From Falciphora oryzae (lineage: Eukaryota; Ascomycota; Sordariomycetes; Magnaporthales; Magnaporthaceae), in assembly GCA_000733355.1 (NCBI GenBank), contig JNVV01000001.1, positions 1,315,218 to 1,379,217 on the forward strand: a DNA stretch of 64,000 nucleotides, read 5' to 3'. Positions 48,301 through 58,460 of this stretch are shown here, piece by piece (the first letter of the stretch is position 1; the number at the start of each line of letters is the position of its first letter). The translations under genes were made by a program, and so were the position numbers. Under the pieces are notes generated by a model. It saw only the letters and a program-made list of their open reading frames with translations, was not told where the DNA came from and ran no database searches.

Positions 48301-49751
48301 TGCATACCACGACCGCTCCGATGGCGGTCTGCTCACGACTGTGGCAGAAATGATGTTTGCTGGCAGGTGCGGCGTCGATATCGAGATCGACGACCTGATC
48401 ACGTCAGGCTCGACCAAGGACATACTTGACACGCTCTTCAACGAGGAACTGGGCGCGGTTTTCCAGGTGCGCAAAGCGCACGAGCAGCGGTTCAAGGAGT
48501 GCTTCGCGACGTGTGGCCCGCCCAAGGGTCTGATCAAGAAGATCGGATACGCGCGCTCGGCGCCCAACAAGTCGCTCACCATCAAGTGCAGCGGAACGGC
48601 GCTCGCGGTGCTGGACCGTGCCGAGTTCCAGCAGATCTGGTCACGCACGTCGTTCGAGATGCAGAAGCTGCGGGACAACCCGGCGTGTGCCAAGGCTGAG
48701 TTCGACGCGCTTGCCGATCCCAGTGACCCCGGCATGTCGTACAAGCTCACGTTCGACCCGGCCGAAGTGACGCTGCCCGTCATGACCAACCTCAGGGGTC
48801 TAATCAGCGCGCGGCCCAAGGTTGCCGTGCTGCGCGAGCAAGGTGTCAATGGCCACGCCGAGATGGCATTTGCCTTCCGCGCTGCTGGCTTCGACGCCGT
48901 CGACGTCCACATGTCGGATATCCTCGGCGGCCACTCGCTCCAGGAATACTCGGGCCTCGCGGCCTGCGGTGGATTCAGCTAGTACGTACCATGTTCTCCC
49001 AAACCAACTCGTATTTCATGACCCCGATGGTGTGGCTAACATCTCGATAGTGGCGACGTCCTCGGCGCTGGTCAGGGATGGGCTGCGTCAATCCTCCTCC
49101 ACGATAATGCTCGCAAGACGTTCCAAGACTTCTTCAAGCGACCCGGTATGCTTATGATTCGACATTAACTTTACGCAGACCTGAATAAACCGTTGCTAAC
49201 TTGCCGTAATGCAAAAAGACACATTCACTCTCGGCGTCTGCAACGGCTGCCAGATGCTCACCAGGATCAAGGAACTCATCCCAGGCGTGCAGAACGTCTG
49301 GCCCACATTTGTCGAGAACGCATCCCAGCAGTTCGAGGGGCGCGTCTCGATGGTCAAAATTGAGCTTCCCAAGACTTCGTCGTCGTCAGTGTTCTTCGAC
49401 GGCATGTCGGGCTCGCAGCTGCCCATCGTCGTCTCGCACGGCGAGGGCAGGGCGTCCTTCGATTCGCCAACGGCGATTCGGTCTTTCAGTGAGCAGGGGC
49501 TCATCCCGATGAAGTACACCGACAACTACGGCAAGGTAACGGAGCAGTACCCCTTCTCGCCGAACGGCAGCCCGATGGGCATTGCCGGCGTCAGCAGCCC
49601 CGACGGGCGTGTGTTGGCCATGATGCCACACCCTGAGAGGACCGTCATGGCGGACGTGTGCAGCTGGGCGCCCGGGGACCAGCTCGAGAAGTGGGGTCAG
49701 TACGGACCGTGGTTCAAGCTCTTCTTGAACGCCCGTAGATGGGTTGGCTAG
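45319..49751 (+). CDS. phosphoribosylformylglycinamidine synthase (FGAM synthase)
   Basis: Large PurL-type enzyme of de novo purine synthesis (yeast Ade6): FGAR + glutamine + ATP to FGAM. 1373 aa from exons 45319-45387, 45557-48981, 49051-49145, 49219-49751 (4122 nt). Order: N-terminal PurS-like part, linker, two AIRS-like synthase halves, C-terminal glutamine amidotransferase. Signatures: ISPWSSQATSIAHVC, VNSEHCRHKVFNA, AETHNHPTAISPFPGAATG, HDVGAGGLSNALPE, IPVGKDSTSMKASW, AYHDRSDGGLL. The amidotransferase nucleophile is Cys1204 in GVCNGCQM, with MMPHPERT later. The exon 2-3 join restores GGFSYGDVLGAGQGW. The 5' end is least certain: the 169-nt first intron contains a stop-free segment (FYLTWGFLENGNLLNE) ahead of a GTAATG donor, but joining it would break frame. 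Convergent with the small gene at 50267. Confidence 0.96.
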
Positions 49752-50266
49752 GTCAGGGTGTAGTGGGGCAGGTCAAGATTCGGGAATCGAGGCAGGTTTG
49801 GGGTTTGGCTAGGTTCTCTCGAAGGAGATAAAGTGCGAGATGGCAGGCGGGGCATTTATTCGTTCACTGCGCTGGACTTGGGCTCGATTAGTAGCGGGTT
49901 GGTATTCCTGGGCGTGGGAGAGAGGAAATCTTGGGCCGGACTTGGTGGGATTTTAAGTATATTGCGATTTTTTTTTTTTTTTTTTTCCGGAATGAGGCCG
50001 TCATTCTTGCCTACTTGCGCTGATCTTAAGATAGAAAAGAGGCGTATATCCCTTCCTCCAGTTAGGCATCATGCCCTATATCCTCCATGGGGCACGAATA
50101 AGAAAGGTTTTCTTGTCATACAGATACTATCCCTTCTGTTCCCCAGCGAGGTAGATACCTAGCTACCAACATTCTGGGACTAGTAACGACGATTTTCCAA
50201 GACGAAAAAACAAGATTTCACAGCCCGCCGCGCGCGAACTTGCGCCGCTCCACCGGTGTCTTGCGT
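49752..50266. other. convergent spacer FGAM synthase / small gene
   Basis: 3' flanks with a T19 tract at 49968-49986; no gene seen. Confidence 0.5.
49968..49986. repeat. T19 homopolymer
   Basis: Nineteen consecutive T residues about 220 nt past the FGAM synthase stop. Confidence 0.95.
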
Positions 50267-50684
50267 TTAGTGACCATTCTTGCTCCACACGCCGCACCCG
50301 GGTTGGTAGTCTTTCTGTGACAGCATGCCAAACCGTCGCTGGTCCGTCCGCGGCGAGGGCGTCGAAGGAGTATGGGTACTCCGGGGCATCGTGAGGCTTC
50401 CCGGTCCAGCGCCGGCGCTGGGGATGAGGATCAGGGACGCGCTGGGGAGCGGGACGAGCTCGTCGTCGTGCTCGTGCTCCGCCCCGGCCCTCGTAGAGTT
50501 TTCGACAACGTGGCCGATCCACGTGAGGATCTCTTGGGCCCCTGGGAGGATGATGGGGTTTTATGCGGAGGGGTAACGTGTCAGTATTTCACCATGCATG
50601 CCTGGCGCTGAGCGGACTGGCCTCGGACTTACGTTCCTGGGAAATCCAAGGGTTGTTTTTCATATCGAGACAGATGTTTGACAT
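50267..50684 (-). CDS. small spliced hypothetical protein
   Basis: Not recognised by name. Two exons, 50684-50633 and 50541-50267, are joined by consensus signals (donor C|GTAAGT, acceptor CTCCCAG|GG) over a 91-nt intron and give 109 codons including the stop (108 aa). The junction reads NNPWISQE-RAQEILTWIG. Exon 2 uses GC-ending codons heavily, unlike the flanks. The N-terminal half looks like a compact helical unit (NNPWISQERAQEIL, then WIGHVVENS). The rest is acidic and then Ser/Thr/Pro-rich, ending QPGCGVWSKNGH. No signal peptide or membrane segment. The frame stays open upstream of the ATG, so an additional 5' exon is possible. Divergent from the DUF6590 gene. The reading frame is inference from codon use and splice sites. 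Confidence 0.6.
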
Positions 50685-51279
50685 TGTGCGTCTACTGGAT
50701 ATGGAGGGATTTTTCCTTCTTTCCTTTGGCTCTGGGAACTAGCCCATCTGGCGATAGATTTGGGATCGGAAATCTTGATGATACCTGTCTGCCATGAGTT
50801 TAAACAACAGAAGGGGGAGACTAGTTTTTCTCGAAGGCGTCTAGAAATCATCTCGACTGGGCCATGTGGCGAGCTGTCTTTGTTCCAACGGTGTCCTCGT
50901 GCTCATCACCCCTTTTGTCCGCCATGACGGAACCGGAAGTTGTGATGGAATGAAGATTGATGCCACACTCCACGCCGGCTTATTTGTTATGGAGCCACTC
51001 TGTCTTTGATTCGACCGGTGTCCATTATCTCTTTGAGCCTGAACGCTTACCTCCAAGGTGTTAAAGAGGACGAGCACAAGGACCATTGTATTGATCAAAG
51101 AGCACTGTCTATGGTGCCCATTTGTAGATCTTGGATGAGCGAACAGAATTTAACCCTCGCTTGCGCCCGGAATGCGCTCGATGCTTCTGCCAGTGTCATC
51201 ACGACAAGAAACCCCTTCTAGTTCTACTAATATTACACCTTAAAGTTTCCCCTATCTTCCGTCCCAACTCTTGCTGACC
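50685..51279. other. spacer between small gene and DUF6590 gene
   Basis: Divergent promoter interval. A short minus-strand segment from an ATG at 51086 to a GTAAGC donor at 51048 encodes MVLVLVLFNTLE and could be an upstream exon, but nothing confirms it. Confidence 0.4.
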
Positions 51280-52515
51280 ATGGCTCCAACCACGATGGGG
51301 GTGTCTGTCCAGCTCCGTAGCGCTGCCTGGCAGCAGATGCCTGCCGCTCGCGCGCCCATCAACAGCGGTCACAGGGTCAGCAAGCACCATGGACGGGGGT
51401 CGCTCTTAGCGAGCCACAACAGAGGTAGGTCTCACGGCGACGGCAAATGCGGGCGGGGTAGCCATGCCAACAACGTTGACAGCCACAGGATCCGCTATCG
51501 TGCCTACGACAGCAGCGTCCAGCTCAGCATCTTTGATGTGAAGGGAGGAGACGCAAAGGCGTCGTTCGGCAATGACAATACCGAGACGAGCAACTCGGGT
51601 CTGGAGGACGACGAGCTCGGGGAGAGCGAGATAAGGGACGACGGGGAGCCGAGGCAGGGCCCGGACCCGTCGAGTCCCAGGCGGTCGCCTCTGTTCGACG
51701 CGCGCCGAGCCCAGCCCAGGTTCCAGCAGCGGTGGGACTTTACGGTCGTCGACCGGAGACGGTATCGCCCGGGCGTCGTCTTCCAGACGGCGTACCACAC
51801 GGCGACGGCGTCGCCGGACCGCGCAGCGCCCGAGAACCTGACCGAGACGCGCAGGGGGTTCGTCCACACCAAGTACCGCAAGTTCGTCGTCCTGGAAGTC
51901 CACGCGATGCACATCCAGGCGCTGCCCATTTATACGCATAACGGCACCGGCCTCGACCGCAAGCGCGGGTTCGAGCACGAGTTTGTCTGCGTTCGCGACC
52001 GCGACGAGAGCCCCGCTCTGAGAGCGCCAGAGGAGGGTGTTAACGGCACCCTGTTCGGCCTCCGCGAGCCGGGCTTCCACTCGGACTTTATCGGCGGCCG
52101 TGCCGTCATAAAGCTGACGGAGACCATCTCGTTCCACACCGCCTCGGGCAGCCTCGTCGCGCGCATCGAGGGCCGGCTCGAGGACGACTCACTGCTGGGC
52201 CTGGCGCGCCTGGCGCATAACGCCCGTGGCAAGTGCCTCCAGGACATGCTGCAGGGCGGCGCCGGCGACCAGAAGCAGAAGGACGAGGAGGAGGAAGCTG
52301 AGCTGGCAGAGGTGAGGCGCGAGAACGAGAAGCTCAGGATCAACTACCTCGTAGCCAAGGCTAGGCAACACGCCATCGTCATGAAGGAGCAGAGGGAGAC
52401 CGAGAGGCTGAAGAGGCGTCTCGAGCTGTTGGAAGCTGAGCTCGCGAAAACTCGCGCGCAAAAACCGCCAACAGTGGAGGAAGCCCGAGATTTGAAGTGG
52501 AGTGACTTTGCTTGA
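51280..52515 (+). CDS. DUF6590-like protein with C-terminal coiled coil
   Basis: Hypothetical 411-aa protein, single exon. The start is the ATG at 51280 (MAPTTMGVSV); the codon at 51271 is TTG. The N-terminal 150 residues are low complexity, His/Gly/Arg-rich and then acidic. A globular part at about 150-285 resembles DUF6590: RYRPGVVFQTAYHT, then TKYRKFVVLEVHAMHIQALP and IYTHNGTG, with the family pattern of a short beta core and a PI-x-T-x-x-G-x-G-like motif. Residues about 325-395 form a strongly charged coiled coil (EEEEAELAEVRRENEKL to RLKRRLELLEAELAKT). No signal peptide. Family function is unknown. The domain assignment is from memory of the motif. Convergent with the VWA gene. Confidence 0.75.
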   Translation: MAPTTMGVSVQLRSAAWQQMPAARAPINSGHRVSKHHGRGSLLASHNRGRSHGDGKCGRGSHANNVDSHRIRYRAYDSSVQLSIFDVKGGDAKASFGNDNTETSNSGLEDDELGESEIRDDGEPRQGPDPSSPRRSPLFDARRAQPRFQQRWDFTVVDRRRYRPGVVFQTAYHTATASPDRAAPENLTETRRGFVHTKYRKFVVLEVHAMHIQALPIYTHNGTGLDRKRGFEHEFVCVRDRDESPALRAPEEGVNGTLFGLREPGFHSDFIGGRAVIKLTETISFHTASGSLVARIEGRLEDDSLLGLARLAHNARGKCLQDMLQGGAGDQKQKDEEEEAELAEVRRENEKLRINYLVAKARQHAIVMKEQRETERLKRRLELLEAELAKTRAQKPPTVEEARDLKWSDFA

Positions 52516-52989
52516 GAGGAGTCACGATCTAGAATTATGCCTGGTGTAGCTTGAAGTTGAAGGTAGGTTTTAGTAGAGCGACTTGTTTCAAACCCAAGCC
52601 TTTTCTTTTGTTCTATCCAATAACGGTGTCCAATTTGCCGCTTTCGGAAATGTTTGGAGCTGGAGGGTTAGGGTTGTGGATTGTCTGCCCCTGAGTATAG
52701 GGGCTGGAAGACTTGAATCCGCAATCCGCCCTTTTGTCTCGGGCCGATCCCACCGATTTTTGTTTCTCAAAAGCGTTACGCATCCAATAGTTTAAATAAC
52801 TTCACTATCTAATCTCATCTGCCATACAGCTTCATCGTGTCCAAAGGAAAAGTTCGACCCAACTGAGATGTAATTAATTGCCCTTTCCGGCGGTGAATCG
52901 AAGAATACAAGTCCGCGACAGGCATCTGCGGCAATCACAAAAGCAAGGAAAACCAAAACCATCAGACTCATGGAGCATGCCTTCATCTA
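52516..52989. other. convergent spacer DUF6590 / VWA gene
   Basis: A/T-richer than the flanking genes. It contains the 64-codon minus-strand ORF described separately at 52792-52986. Confidence 0.5.
52792..52986 (-). other. 64-codon ORF with signal-peptide-like start, right after the VWA stop codons
   Basis: The VWA gene ends TAG TAG, and the next in-frame codon is ATG opening this ORF. The encoded start MKACSMSLMVLVFLAFVIAA is signal-peptide-like, followed by DACRGLVFFDSPP and 30 further residues to TAA. Codon use is not GC3-biased, unlike true genes here, so chance within the 3' untranslated region is the simplest reading. A small secreted protein or readthrough extension is possible. Confidence 0.25.
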
Positions 52990-54386
52990 CTAGAACAGCA
53001 GAGCAGCAACTCCGAGCGCCAAGACCGGGAAGCCCAGCCTGGCGGCGGCGGCCGTGACGACGGGCGGCAGGGAGCCGGTCGGGGTCGACGGTTTGGTGGG
53101 CGAGTACGTGGGCACGAGCGTCGTGGTGTTCCCGCCGGCGCCGCCCGAGCCACCCGGGTTCTGCGTAGTAAGATTGCAGCCCGAGATGCCGAGCGAGCTG
53201 TTGAGCGAGACCTGGAACACGCCCTCGGCGGTCGAGTTGGTGGCAGCGACGACGAGCTTCAGCTCGCCCGCAGCCGACGGCGAGAAGGCGATGCTGCTCG
53301 TCTTGGTGCGCGCCGTCGTGTTCTTGCCGACCACGCTGCCGCCCTCGGTCAGCTCAGCGCTCAGCTCCTGCGCCGACAGCGACGAGACGCTGAAGACGAG
53401 CTGCTCGCCCGCCTGCGCGGCGTAGCTGAAGGCCACGGGCTGGCTGCCCGACAGCTTGGCGACCGTGATGCCCGGCAGCAGCGGCTGGGAGGACCCCGTG
53501 CTGGACCGATCCGACGCCGTGATGCCGTTGGACAGGATCAGGAACAGCCAGCTCTGGATGGCGTCGGCGGTCGCGAAGGACGCGTACGACCCGCCCGTCT
53601 TGAGGATGGCCGACAGCAGGTCCGGCTTGAAGGCGTTTGCTGTCGGGGCCAGGAAGCCGAACGAGACGCGGATGCCGGCGGCGCGCGCCGCCTCGATGGC
53701 CGCGATCAGGCCCTTGGTGTCCGAGTCCTCGCCGTCGGTGAGCACGACGATGCCGGAGCGGTCGGCGGTCGGGTCGTTGCCGGGCTTGGTGAGCTCGGCC
53801 GTGGCTTTCTTGACACCACTGAAGGAAGGGGAAAACAAGTCAGCAGCTAGTTTAGGCAACAAATAGGTTAAACAAGAGACATATGATGTGTACTGACTCT
53901 GCAATCAGGGTGCCTCCGCTGCTGTCGATCTTGTCAAAGGAGCTGTCGGCCTGAGCAGGGTCTCCAAGAGGGTAGATGATCTTGGCAGAACCGTCGAAGC
54001 TGGTTTAATATCCAACGTTAGCTACTTCCAACATTTATCTTCTTCCATGTCTCGTATTGCACGAGATCCGAGCAAAAGTCTTACTCGACAACAGTGACAA
54101 CGTCAGCCTGCTTTCCACCCGTGGCCGCCGAGGACGGGACGAGCTGGTTGTTCAGGGCCTTGCCGGCAGCGACCCGGAGACGGGAAGGGTCGGTAGTCGC
54201 CATGGAGCCGGACGAGTCCAGCGCGATGGCAACCTTGCGTCCACCATTGCTGGCAGCCAGCTGGATGTTGCACTTGCCCGTGTCGCGCCGGTAGACATCG
54301 CGGCCGCCGTGCCAGGAGGGCGACGATGACGCGAGGATGGGGGAGGCGGCCAGGGCCACGGCGCTGATAAGATCAAAGATCTTCAT
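52990..54386 (-). CDS. secreted, probably GPI-anchored von Willebrand factor A domain protein
   Basis: Predicted cell-surface protein of 410 aa from exons 54386-54085, 53999-53898, 53818-52990 (1233 nt). Signal peptide about 1-20 (MKIFDLISAVALAASPILAS); a dibasic RR at 33-34 could be a Kex2 site. The VWA domain carries the MIDAS motif DSSGS (57-61) and a later acidic TDGEDSD segment. A Ser/Ala-rich beta region with N-x-S/T sites follows (KNTTARTKTS, ATNSTAEG). Then comes a Gly/Pro/Thr linker and a C-terminal hydrophobic tail (LGFPVLALGVAALLF) preceded by small residues, as for a GPI-anchor signal. Two consecutive TAG codons end the frame. Adhesion or wall role is inferred; no specific ligand can be named. 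Shares orientation with PAL. Confidence 0.85.
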
Positions 54387-54590
54387 CTTGTAGATGTCTG
54401 GGGGAATACAAGGACCAGTGATGGAAGGTCTTGGTAGTGGTGAGGTGTGTAGATGTTTCCAGTGATTAAGCGAAAGAAGAAAAGCGACCGACTTCTGGAA
54501 GGATGGTCCCCAGAGAAGAAAACGAATGTGGGTGCTATCGAGCAAGAAGAGCAAGACGAAGCCTCTGCATCAGAGGGATGGAAGTCGGTG

Positions 54591-54597
54591 TTATATA
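54591..54597 (-). promoter_or_regulatory. possible TATA box of the VWA gene
   Basis: On the minus strand the sequence reads GGTATATAAC, about 205 nt upstream of the VWA start codon. Spacing to a transcription start is unknown. Confidence 0.4.
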
Positions 54598-55362
54598 CCA
54601 ACTGAGGGATAAGTGAGTATACGGGCATCTATAGCCGCTAGTGGGATGGGATATCAGCCACGCCAAGGGAGCGAGCCACTCATTAGCACTTTTGCACCAC
54701 AAGCCTATACAAAAGCGCCATGTTTTGCAGCCGCAGGACCAGCAAATCACCAGGCACAGGGCGGCAGGGAGAGCGCCTTAGCTGGCCACCCATCCTGCCC
54801 AAGACTGCCTCGCCTCCAAGATGGTGGTGTGGTTGAAGATATAGCGTCACTGCCCCAACCATGTGCCGAGGCGGAGATTAGTTAGGGCTGTCCAGGCCAT
54901 GCGGGGAGGAATATTTCATGGTTACACTGGGACAGCGTGCCCCTGAGATTGAAGGAGGGACGGTACTGTAGCCCTTCTAGCCAGTCGTGTCTCGCCAGAG
55001 TCCTGCGGGAAACCGTTGGGAAGGAAGAGAGCTGAAAGTCCGAGCAGGTAGCAGGGAACAGCAAATACATACACGCACGTACCGAACCGGGATGGCGGAG
55101 GCACAAGTCTCCAGTCATACTACTACCCGCGCGCTCAAGAGTCAACGACGCCACGCCGCGTTTCATGGCAGCCTCCGTTGTGTCATCCCTATTGATCGAG
55201 GGCTTTGGCTACCCTTCTAGACACGACCTCACCACTTTCTGGGTACTAAAATGTTGGCGGTGTTGGCAGCCTGAAGCTCAGGGACGCAAGACGGCGACCA
55301 TCGCTAGGCGTCCACCAGCAAACAGCCAGGCAACTGAGACACGAGTGCAGATGTGCCATGTT

Positions 55363-55382
55363 GTCTGTCTGTCTGTCTGTCT
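55363..55382. repeat. GTCT tetranucleotide microsatellite
   Basis: Five perfect GTCT units between the VWA and PAL genes. Confidence 0.9.
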
Positions 55383-56027
55383 TTGGATCAAATCCGAAGA
55401 TGGTGGCTGAAGGTCGTCGTTGCAGGAACCGGCGCGGCGGTAGAAGCAAAAGGAGGTGGTGCCACGATAGAAGCAGACTGGCAAAGGCGAGACGCTCAAG
55501 GCGAATCATGCAGCCAAGCCCGCCGGGCTGGGCCTCAGCCACCGGGACTAAATCTGCTGTCGAGGCGGTTGCGTTCTGATGCCTGGTCCGAAAGCAGTGC
55601 GGCTGAAATTTATAAGAGAGGGGAGAGGGGAGGGCGCTTATAATTGGCGCACATCATGGGAAGCCAGACTGTGTGTCACGTAGCGAGACAAGGAACAAGG
55701 GAGAACTGCAAATATGCCTTGAGGTTTTTGCAGCAAGAGGGTGACACATTTTAAGCAATCCCATATGTACTAGCTGCTGCTTGTTTTTCGTCAAGGGAAT
55801 TTCGTAGATTAGTCGATTAGTCTATGGTCATTAGGAGGCGAGATAGAAAGATTATGAGAAGAATTTGATCCCTAAGCGCTTGCGGGTGGCGGCGGTCGAG
55901 CCCTAAACTCTGAAACTCATGGGCGAGGGCTTTTGAGTTCTGGGGCTTGACGCTGTTGCTCTGCTCTTTTTGCAAACCGCTTTTTGAGAAGTCCACAACT
56001 GGGCCGCCTCAGAGCATCGCTTGGATC

Positions 56028-58460
56028 TCAAAGACTCCAGTCTGCGGGCACGCTGCTGTCACGCTGTACTTGTCCAAAGCATCCCACCAGTTTTACCTGC
56101 TCAAAGCACCCCACCACCTGATCGTAGAGCTCACCGCTCCGGATCGCCTCATAGATGGTGGTGAGGTACGATCCGACCGTTGGGGCCACGTCGGGGAGGA
56201 AGGCTCCTGGGTAGTGCTTGGTCGCCCCGTTGGTTGTTCCAGCGCCGTTGGCTCCGTTGCTGTCGTCGTGCCCATTGGCTGTTACTGGCGTCGCCCACTC
56301 CAGCTCCTCCTCACCCAGGAATGGCACACCAAGATCCCTGCGAACGTACAGATACATGCGCTGCGCCGCGCCACCTAGGTAGGGCGCCGCCTGCGCTGCC
56401 CCTAGCCTGTACTTGGCACGCGTCTCGGAAAACTGAGAGCACGCGCTTGCGCTGCAGTCGCGGACAAACTTCTGCAGCACCGGCGTCGGGAGTGATTTCG
56501 CATCTTCTGCCGAGAACTTGCCGAGCATCTCCATGATGGGTGCCAGCATAGCCCGCGAAGCCTGGTTAAACATGTCTCGCGAGTCCTTGCGCCGGTTGAG
56601 GCTCTCGGGGTTGAAGAAGACGGCCCAGAGGAGCGCGACTAGGTCTGCCATGGCCTCCTCTGGGAACACGTCGCCGAATGCCTCCCTGAAGAGCCGGTCG
56701 AACGAAGGCCGCCACTCGCGGCGGAACTGCTCCCACATGGCACGGAGATCCAGGGCTTGGCAGAGCGCCAGGAGGTGCGCCGCCGTCAGTTGGGAGAGAC
56801 ACTCGACGGCGGTCAGGGTGTAGCGTGCCGAGATCAGGCCGATCGAATTGATGCCCTGGTTCCCGAGCTCAGCCGTCATGACGTGCGCGCCAACATTGCC
56901 AGACAGGAAGCCGAGCTCCGAGGTTACGGCTGCGGCCGTGATGTCGATCCCCTTCCACAGATACGAACCGGAGGGCTCGTCGGCGACCAGGTTCGGAGGC
57001 AGGCCCCTGTTGGTGTCCGGGTTGAAGAGATCCTTGCACTGCTCAAAGTGCAGGCGGCCCAGCGACTGCAGGCCTTGGCGCAGCTTCTCGACGGCCGAGG
57101 TGACCGCCTTTGCCTGGAAGTTGCCGCCGTGCAGGATTCTTCCCCGGGCCGTGTCAACCAGCGGGTTGTCTGTGACTGAGTTGACCTCGGTCGTCAGCTG
57201 CTCATATGCCAGGGAAAAGTCCTCGAGCACGGGACCGATCCACTGCGACGCTGTGCGGAGCGAGTACCGATCCTGCCTGAGCACGTTGTCCTTGCCGTCG
57301 TTGAGCCGGGCCAGCCTGGAGCCCTGCAAGAAGGCGTGGATGGTTCTGGCCGAGTCGACCTGGCCGGGATGTGGCCGGATCGCGGCAATGAAGGGATCGA
57401 AGCTCTCGTCCGTGCCCAGGAAAGCCTCCACCGACATGGCCGTCAGCACCTGCGACAGGCCAGCCAGGCAGAGGGACTCGTGCAGCGCAAGTGAAGCCAC
57501 GCCCGAGGACACAGCTGTCCCGTTGATGATGGCCAGACCTGTCAGGGGAAGCGGTCAGTATCATAGTAGCCCCGCCCTACTCACTGAACTAGGCAGCTTG
57601 GACGGGTAATATGCTGAACCGCAAACTCACCCTCTTTCGGACCGAGCTGAATCGGGTTGATGCCAGCATCAGCAAGCGCCTTATCCGCCCGGACGCATCT
57701 TCGCTCGCCACGGCTGCGGCTCCCAGCATGGACACTCAGTCCCGGAGCGCCCTGCATCGCGCCAGCAATGTAGGACAGGGGGCTGAGGTCGCCCGAGGCG
57801 GAGATGGATCCGCGCAGCGGCATGAGGGGAACGATATCGCTGTTCAGGAGGCTGGTCAGGGTCTCGACAGTGACAGGCTGCACGCCCGAGGCACCACCCA
57901 GGAGCGAATTGAGCCGGATGAGCATGGTCGCCCGGACCCACGATTCGGGCATGCAGGTCGTGGCCTCGGGGTGGTCAAGCGGAATTCCCAGCTGCAGCGA
58001 GCGCGCCTTGGCATCGCCATTGCTAGTCCCGTTGGGAGTAGCGTGCTGGTTCTGAGAGTGCCGGGCCGGCTGCAATATACCGCAGTGTTTGCTGCGGATC
58101 AGAGCGCGCTGCAGGGCCTCGACGACAGCGAGGACGACGCGGGTGTCGGCGTTGCCGCCGAAGCCCGTGTTGACGCCATATATGACCTGGCCCCGCGAGA
58201 TGCTGTTGATGATCAGGTCGGCTGATGCCGGGATCCCTGCCAGGGCATCGGCGTCGATCCTGAGCTTAGGGTTGGTGGATCTACATGGGTAGGTTAGCCG
58301 GTGAAAAGGGTATGCAAGGATGATTATTGAGGTCAGACCTTGCCACGGCCACCACGGTGCCTAAGGTCAGACTCCGGCCGTTGACAGTGATGGCATCCTG
58401 GGCGAGCCTCGCTTTCCTCAGCTCCTGCCAGTGTGATTTGAGAAGAGTTGAGAAGGCCAT
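56028..58460 (-). CDS. phenylalanine ammonia-lyase
   Basis: Predicted PAL: non-oxidative deamination of L-phenylalanine (possibly also tyrosine) to trans-cinnamate and ammonia. 760 aa from exons 58460-58339, 58280-57631, 57538-56028 (2283 nt). The catalytic Tyr75 lies in YGVNTGFGG. The MIO cofactor triad is Ala-Ser-Gly at 202-204 in SASGDLSPLSYIAG. INGTAVSSGVASLALHES and TEVNSVTDNPLVDT are family hallmarks. The extended C-terminal shielding region is present, marking eukaryotic PAL rather than histidine ammonia-lyase. The region just after the MIO (HAGSRSRGERRCVRADKAL) departs from the usual pattern. The end holds two similar copies, VGCFEQVK and VGCFGQVQ, and a GTAAAA near the first, so the last residues are uncertain. 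Substrate choice (Phe vs Tyr) cannot be settled by eye. Confidence 0.94.

Larger units (their letters stand above)
54387..56027. other. VWA promoter and PAL 3' flank
   Basis: No gene recognised in 1.6 kb. It contains a TATA element near 54591 and a GTCT microsatellite at 55363-55382. Confidence 0.5.
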
